A model generated the notes under the pieces. The model had not been told where the DNA came from, made no database searches, and was given only the letters and a program-made list of their open reading frames with translations. Shown here piece by piece: positions 56,800-64,000 of a stretch of DNA of 64,000 nucleotides (the stretch's first letter is position 1; each line of letters starts with the position of its first letter). The DNA is from Heterostelium album PN500 (lineage: Eukaryota; Evosea; Eumycetozoa; Acytosteliales; Acytosteliaceae), in contig NW_008805064.1 in NCBI RefSeq assembly GCF_000004825.1, forward strand, positions 1,674,001 through 1,738,000, read 5' to 3'. A program made the position numbers and the translations under genes.

Positions 56800-58145
56800 T
56801 TAATCACTGTCACTATCACTATCACTGTCGCTTTCGCTGCTCGACGACGATGAAGATGAAGACGATGAGGATGATGAATCTTTCTTTTTAATAGAAACGA
56901 CGTCGGCTTTAGTATCTTTTTCACTTTCACTGTCACTGCTATCGCTGCTGCTGCTGCTGCTACTGCTACCACCTTCATCATCACTCTCACTGCTACTGCT
57001 ATCATCGCTACTACTGCTATCGTCATCTTTTGCACCACTATCTTTCTTTTCTTCTTCACTCTCGGAGGATGATGAAGAATCATCACTATCGGAGGATGAA
57101 GAATCTGACTCGGCAACTGTCTTTGTATTTGTTTTCTTTTCACTTTCACTTTCACTTTCACTGCTACTATCACTATCACTATCACTACTGCTATCACTTG
57201 ATTTCTCAGCATCACTTTCATCACTACTATCACTGCTATCTACTTTCTTTATTGGTTTTAGCTCTTTAACTTTAACTTTATCTTCACTTTCACTGCTACT
57301 ATCACTATCACTATCACTACTATCGCTGCTGCTGCTGCTGCTTGAGTCTGATGATGAAGAATCTGAATCTGAATCTGATTTATCTTTTGACTCTTTCTTT
57401 GTCTTGGCTTTAGCTTTACTATCACTATCACTATCACTACTATCGCTATCACTGCTACTTGAACTACTATCATTGTCACTGCTGCTGCTTGAGTCTGATG
57501 ATGATTCTACTTTTTTCTTCTTATCTTCTTTTTCACTTTCTGATGATGATGAAGATGAAGATGATGAGCTGTCACTATCACTATCACTATCATTACTATT
57601 CTTTTTATTACTCTTTACATCTTGCTTAATATCTGATTTCAATTGTTTATTACTATTATTCTCTTTATCGTTGTTTGATTCTTTCTCTTTTGTTTCTAAT
57701 TTTCTTTTATTATCATTATTATTTGTTATACTATCATTGTTATCTGGTTTACCGTTATTATTATAATTATTACTGTTTTTATTATTATTGTGATTTGAGT
57801 TATTATGATTACCATTTCCATTGCCATTACTATTATTACTATTATTATTTCCATTATTGTTATTCTTGTTATTGGCTTGATATTTAGGTCCTTTATAGTA
57901 TTTACCCATGACTTTCTCTTCCTATAAATTAATAAAATGATTAGTAATCATTCTAAATATTTCAAACATGTTTGATGTTCACTTACTTCAGTCATACAAA
58001 CACTGTGTTTAGTGTAGTCTTGATTTGAGAATCTCTCACCACATTGTGTACATGAATATGATGCAAATCTACACTTCCATGTATGTGTTGAAACTTGTGC
58101 TTTCTTTAAGACATGTCCACATGAATCACATGAAAAATGAGGCAT
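56800..58145 (-). CDS. lyar: LYAR-type zinc-finger protein with Ser/Asp-rich tail
   Basis: Exons 58145-57987 and 57921-56800 join in phase 0 to 426 residues (GTAAGT donor, TTTATAG acceptor). The first 53 residues hold the LYAR-type C2HC fingers: FSCDSCGHVLKKAQVSTHTW with C, then YSCTQCGERF...DYTKHSVC. The next part, GKYYKGPKYQ, also matches LYAR (its YEGKTHKGD-type segment). After an Asn-rich linker, the last 260 residues are Ser/Asp/Glu blocks with Lys patches, like nucleolar phosphoproteins such as Nopp140. LYAR is a nucleolar protein acting in rRNA gene expression and pre-rRNA processing. It is divergent from the Pol I subunit gene with 457 bases between starts. Confidence 0.85.
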
Positions 58146-58388
58146 TTTATAAATATATATCTATCTGTTTAGTATAATAATTAAATTATAATAATAATTA
58201 TAAAGAAAATAAAAGAATTTCTAAAATGAATTGAATAATAAAAAAAAAAAAAAAAAAAATGATTAAAAATAAAATCAAAAAATCATGAAAATTCAAACTT
58301 TCGTTCGTTTCAATCAAACAATGAAAAAAAAATACTTTATTTATTTTAATTTTTTTTCATTTTTGTTTTTTTTTATTTTTACGAACGA

Positions 58389-58419
<31 letters not shown>

Positions 58420-58602
58420 AATATTTAATTTTTTGATTAAATATATATCTTTTTTTTTTTTTATATATCTATATCTATTTCTTAATTTAATAAATAAATA
58501 AGGTGTTTTTTTTTTTAAGATATTTTTTTTTAGATTCTCTTTAGATATAGATAGATAGATAGATATAGATTAGATAAGAAGAAAAGATAGAGAGATATAA
58601 GG
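58146..58602. promoter_or_regulatory. Divergent promoter LYAR-type gene / RNA polymerase I subunit
   Basis: 457 bases between the two opposite starts. It contains several long A- and T-runs (58241-58258, 58390-58410, 58450-58462) and a GATA-type repeat (ATAGATAGATAGATAG near 58550-58566) just before the Pol I gene. GTTCGTTTCAATC near 58303 and ACGAACGAC near 58381 share the inverted word CGTTCGT. Regulatory function is inferred from position. Confidence 0.5.
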
Positions 58603-61600
58603 ATGAGTGAAGAATTAAGACAGTTGGTTACACCACATATAGACAGTTATGACTTCTTCGCTGAGAAAGCGTTGAGTATAATTGTGGCAGGATTGCCACC
58701 TGTCTACATCAACAACAGAGCAGAGAATGCCGACTCCACTCAGAAGCACTGGCGTCTGAAGTTCAAGGATGTCACAATTTCAAAGCCAATCAAGTCTGAC
58801 AACCGTCAACTCTTCCCAACGGAATCACGTCAGTCCGGTACTAGCTACTCCGCGCCAATGGTTGGAACCGTCGCGCTCCTAAAGTCGCCAACTTCCGACG
58901 AGGAGCACGAAACCTACAACGTTCAACTCGGTAACATTCCGGTGATGGTCAACTCGTCGCGTTGTCACCTGCGCGGACTCACTTCGGCGCAGCTCGTCAA
59001 GAACCACGAGGAGGAGCTGGAGGTCGGTGGTTACTTTATCATCAACGGTAACGAGAAGGTAATGAGAATGCTGGTGGCGAACAAGGCGAATCACCCGATT
59101 GCCCTGACGCGTCAGGGTTGGACCAATCGTGGTCCAGGTTACACCAAGTTTGGTGTGACACTGCGTTCGGTGCGACCCGACCGTAGTTCGCTCACCAACA
59201 ATCTCCACTATATCTCTGACGGTCAAATCACCTTCCGTTTCTACTTTAGACGTCAGGAGTACTTCATCCCGGTCACCCTCCTGCTCAAGGCGTTGGTGGA
59301 CACCACCGACAAAGAGATTTTCACACAGATCGTGCAGGGTGACTTTGAGAACACCTTCTTGACCGATCGTGTCGAGCTGACACTGCGTGAACAGAAAGTG
59401 AAAGGACTCAACACAAAGGATGAAATTCTCGACTACATTGGTTCGCGTTACCGTCACAAAGCCAACCTGCCAGATTCCTTCACCAACCAACAGATCGCCG
59501 AGTACATGATAGACAATTTCTTCTTAGTACATCTTCCAGATTATAGAGATAAATTCAATATTTTAATGTAAGCAAATTGAATATTATTTTTTATTAGTTC
59601 ATACATTTATTGACAATTATCATCATCATCATCATTATTACTATTTACACAGTGTTATGATTCAAAAGTTATATGCAGTTGTACAAGGAAAGAATGGATG
59701 TGACAATATCGATGCAACTAGTTTCCACGAAGTTTTACTTCCAGGTCATATTTTTTTCAACTATTTTAAGAGAGAGATTGACCGAATATCTCGAAGTGAG
59801 TCGAGCCATGTATTTAAAGGCAATCAATGCACAAAAGACAATCAACGAAGATCTTGCATTCAAGAAAGCATTCGATAGATCACTCAATATCGGTGAGAAA
59901 TTTAATTATTTCTTGGCAACCGGTAATTTAGTTTCATCATCCGGTTTAGATTTACAACAAGTAAGTAGTAGTAACTTATTATTATTATCTTCTTAACTTA
60001 TAATATTATATATATTAATATTTTATTTCTATTATAATAGACTTCTGGTTTCGCAATTATTGCAGATAAACTTAATTTCATTCGTTATATTTCACATTTT
60101 AGATCGATTCATAGAGGTGCTTTCTTTGCAACAATGAAAACAACCAGTATTCGTAAATTGATGCCAGAATCTTTTGGTTTCCTCTGTCCAGTACATACAC
60201 CAGACGGTGCTCCATGTGGTCTACTTAATCATTTGTCCGCCAACTGTATAGTAAGTAACATTTAATTTAGAGAATTCTTTAAATGATTTGTTCATTCAAT
60301 TTTCTAATAACAACAATTCAATCATCTATTGTTATTATACTCAGATCACAAAAGATCCATCTCAAGATGAAAAATCAAAGGAAGGTGTTAGATTGTTACC
60401 TTCATTTTTAATGGCACATGGTGTCACTTCGATCGATGTCACTACAAATTTCCAACCGAATTCACTACCGGTTATGCTCAATGGAAAACTGATCGGTAGA
60501 ATCAACGATGGTTTGGCACAGGATTTGGTAGATCTTCTGCGTTATCTCAAGTCGACAGGCGATGAAAAAGCCGTACCTCAGACAATGGAGGTTGCCTACG
60601 CACCCAAAGAGCAATCCAAGGGTGGACAGTATCCAGGTATCTTCTTGTTCACCACTGGCGCACGTTTCATGCGTACCGTTATCAATTTGAAGTCCGGAAA
60701 GAACGAGTTGATCGGTCCACAAGAGCAACTCTACATGAATATCTCGATTATGCCAGAGGAAGTTCGTGACTCGACCACTCACTGCGAGTTGTCGCCAACC
60801 GCCATGTTCTCGGTCGAAGCCAACTTGACTCCGTTCTCCGACTACAATCAATCGCCAAGAAATATGTATCAATGCCAGATGGCTAAACAGACTATGGGTA
60901 CCCCACTCCATTCCTACGCGTATCGTACCGACAACAAACTCTACAAAGTTCAAAACATCCAACGTCCGATTGTCGCCACTGAGAATCAATCGAAATACCG
61001 CATCAATGACTATCCACACGGTTGTAACGCTGTGATTGCTGTCGTCTCCAACACCGGTTACGATATGGAGGACGCTATGATTATCAACAAGTCTGCGTTC
61101 GAGCGTGGATTCGGTCATGGATCGGTCTACAAGAATGAATTCGTAGATATCGATGAAGGTAAATCGCGTCTGGAAATGGGTAAAACCTCTATCTCTCGTC
61201 CGAACTACACCTCTGACAATTTGGATCAATGGATTGACCGCGACGGTCTTCCCTATATCGGTCGTCTCATCAAGCCTGGCGAACCATACTACACCGTGTT
61301 CTCAACGATCGAGAACAAACAGGTCACAAAGAACTACAAGGGTAAGGAGGATGCCTGGATCGAAGAGATTATGATTCTCGGTGGATCCACTCAGGTTCGT
61401 GCATCGACGATGATCACCAAATTCGTAGTGAAGCTGCGTTTCGATCGTAACCCGGTGATCGGTGACAAATTCTCGTCGCGTCACGGTCAGAAGGGTGTCC
61501 TCTCACAGCTCTGGCCAGAGATCAACATGCCATTCACCGAATCCGGACTGAAACCCGACGTCATTATCAATCCAAACGCTTTCCCATCACGTATGACCAT

Positions 61601-62219
61601 CGGTATGTTGGTGGAGATTCTCGCGGCCAAAGCCGGAGCGATCCACGGCAAGTTCCAAGACGCCACAGCATTCCGCTTCAACGAGAAGAATTCGGCCGTC
61701 GAGTTCTTTGGTGAACAACTGAAACAAGCCGGTTTCAATTACTACGGTAACGAACCGATGTACAGTGGAACGACCGGTGAGGAATTCCACGCCAATATAT
61801 TCTTTGGTATCTGTTACTACCAGCGTCTGCGTCATATGGTCAAAGACAAATACCAGGTGCGTGCAACTGGTCGCGTCAACAACATAACACGTCAGCCGAT
61901 CAAGGGTAGAAAGGTCGGTGGTGGTATCCGTTTCGGTGAGATGGAGCGTGATTCACTCTTGGCACACGGTACATCGTTCTGTTTGAACGATCGTCTCATG
62001 AAGAGCTCCGACTATTGCAAGGCCACCGTCTGCAAGCAGTGTGGATCGACGACATCCGTTGCCATCCAGAAATCAAACTACAGCCAATTCACAAGCTCCA
62101 CCTGTATCACATGCAAAACCGACGAACATTTGACCAACATTGCACTTCCATACGTTTTCACATACTTGATAGCAGAACTGGCATCAGTAAACATCAGTTT
62201 GAAATTACAAATAAAATAA
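58603..62219 (+). CDS. polr1b: RNA polymerase I second-largest subunit (RPA135), one-base frameshift in exon 2
   Basis: Exons 58603-59567, 59653-59960, 60041-60250 and 60345-62219. Diagnostic pieces are [80 protein letters not shown] and a C-terminal zinc site (CKQCGSTTS...CITCK). Residue choices and the length of about 1,118 fit Pol I and not Pol II or III. In exon 2 the frame changes after LLPGHIF: one T too many in the T7 run at 59751-59757 shifts [19 protein letters not shown] out of frame. Without it the protein reads through. RPA135 forms half of the Pol I active centre, which makes pre-rRNA in the nucleolus. A true null is unlikely; a sequence error is the simpler reading. Confidence 0.93.
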
Positions 62220-62672
62220 AATTAAAAATAAAATAATTTAAATTAAAAATCAAATCAAAGAAAAGACACCTTTTTTTATCTTTATTGAATCAAATTAAAA
62301 TGTAATAAAATTAATCAATAAAATTCCTTTTAAATGTTAACAATTGGAATTATTTATTTTTTTTTACGAAAATAAATACGATTTAAATTTATTTTAAATC
62401 AAGCACCCTTTCCCCTTACTAAAGTTTTCAATGAAAAATTTTTTGTTTGAAATAATAAAAAATAAAATTAAATCTTTTTTTTGGGAATGATTTGATTGCT
62501 TTTAAAAAAAAATGTTGTTTTTATGATAATCACGTGATTGATTGTTACTGTTATTTTTGTTTTAATTTTATTATTTATTTTTTATTCTTTAACTTATTAT
62601 TATTTTGTTATTTTTGTTTTAATTTTTTGAAAATATTTATTTTAATATTTTTAAATAATAAAATAAAGAAAA
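62220..62672. other. Intergenic AT-rich stretch before the kinase gene
   Basis: No gene is supported. The first 100 bases hold several AATAAA-like words that could serve as polyadenylation signals for the Pol I gene. The remainder is T-rich and leads into the kinase start at 62673 through an A-rich leader (AATAAAGAAAAATG). Confidence 0.5.

Positions 62673-64000
<1,328 letters not shown>

Noticed and set aside
57404-57766. A 120-codon plus-strand Leu/Ser frame opposite the LYAR-type gene
   Set aside because: It is the complement of Ser/Asp codon repeats (TCACTATCACTA). No start context or homology.
60465-61229. A 254-codon minus-strand frame within the Pol I gene
   Set aside because: It lies opposite a highly conserved, GC-richer coding exon, where long antisense frames are expected by codon bias; composition is not protein-like.

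Overview
This window is nuclear DNA of a dictyostelid social amoeba. The evidence is AT-rich intergenic DNA, short AT-rich introns opening with GTAAGT/GTATGT and closing with TAG, long Asn/Gln/Ser/Thr runs inside otherwise conserved proteins, and dictyostelid-specific families (hssA/2C-like small Gly/Cys proteins, FNIP-repeat F-box proteins). The species cannot be fixed from the sequence. Exon coordinates were worked out by hand from splice consensus and frame and are given in each entry.

Layout. (1) 525-11231: a four-exon VPS13-family lipid-transfer protein. (2) 11.2-17.4 kb: an accessory island holding three hssA/2C-like copies (two broken), one intact and one wrecked F-box/FNIP gene, a MITE-like element, a small peptide ORF, and an inverted copy of part of the neighbouring kinesin gene. 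(3) 17.6-24.7 kb: a 2OG-Fe(II) dioxygenase, a kinesin-14, an unrecognised F-box-like protein and a decayed minus-strand gene. (4) 24.8-41.5 kb: housekeeping genes, namely condensin subunit CAP-D2, maspardin (SPG21), a TTC14-like S1/TPR protein and nucleoporin Nup160 (divergent pair), and a conserved-looking unknown. (5) 42.5-56.5 kb: a minus-strand tandem array of six full-length paralogues and one fragment of a family I do not recognise (SAP-like start, F-box-like segment, leucine-rich body, acidic tail). It is interrupted by a plus-strand ankyrin-type gene, FNIP/F-box relics and MITE-like elements. (6) 56.8-64 kb: a LYAR-type nucleolar zinc-finger gene divergent from the second-largest RNA polymerase I subunit, then the 5' part of a CRIB-containing Ste20/PAK-type kinase cut by the window edge.

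Functional links: LYAR and RPA135 share one 457-base divergent promoter, and both families belong to ribosome production. TTC14 and Nup160 are also divergent. The F-box-like array, the FNIP gene and the 22.2 kb gene would all be candidate ubiquitin-ligase adaptors if their F-box-like segments are real.

Data-quality warning: the Pol I gene, which should be essential, is broken only by one extra T in a T7 run, and the ankyrin-type gene by one extra A in an A4 run. Both look like homopolymer indels, so single-base frameshifts here should not be taken as pseudogenes without read support.
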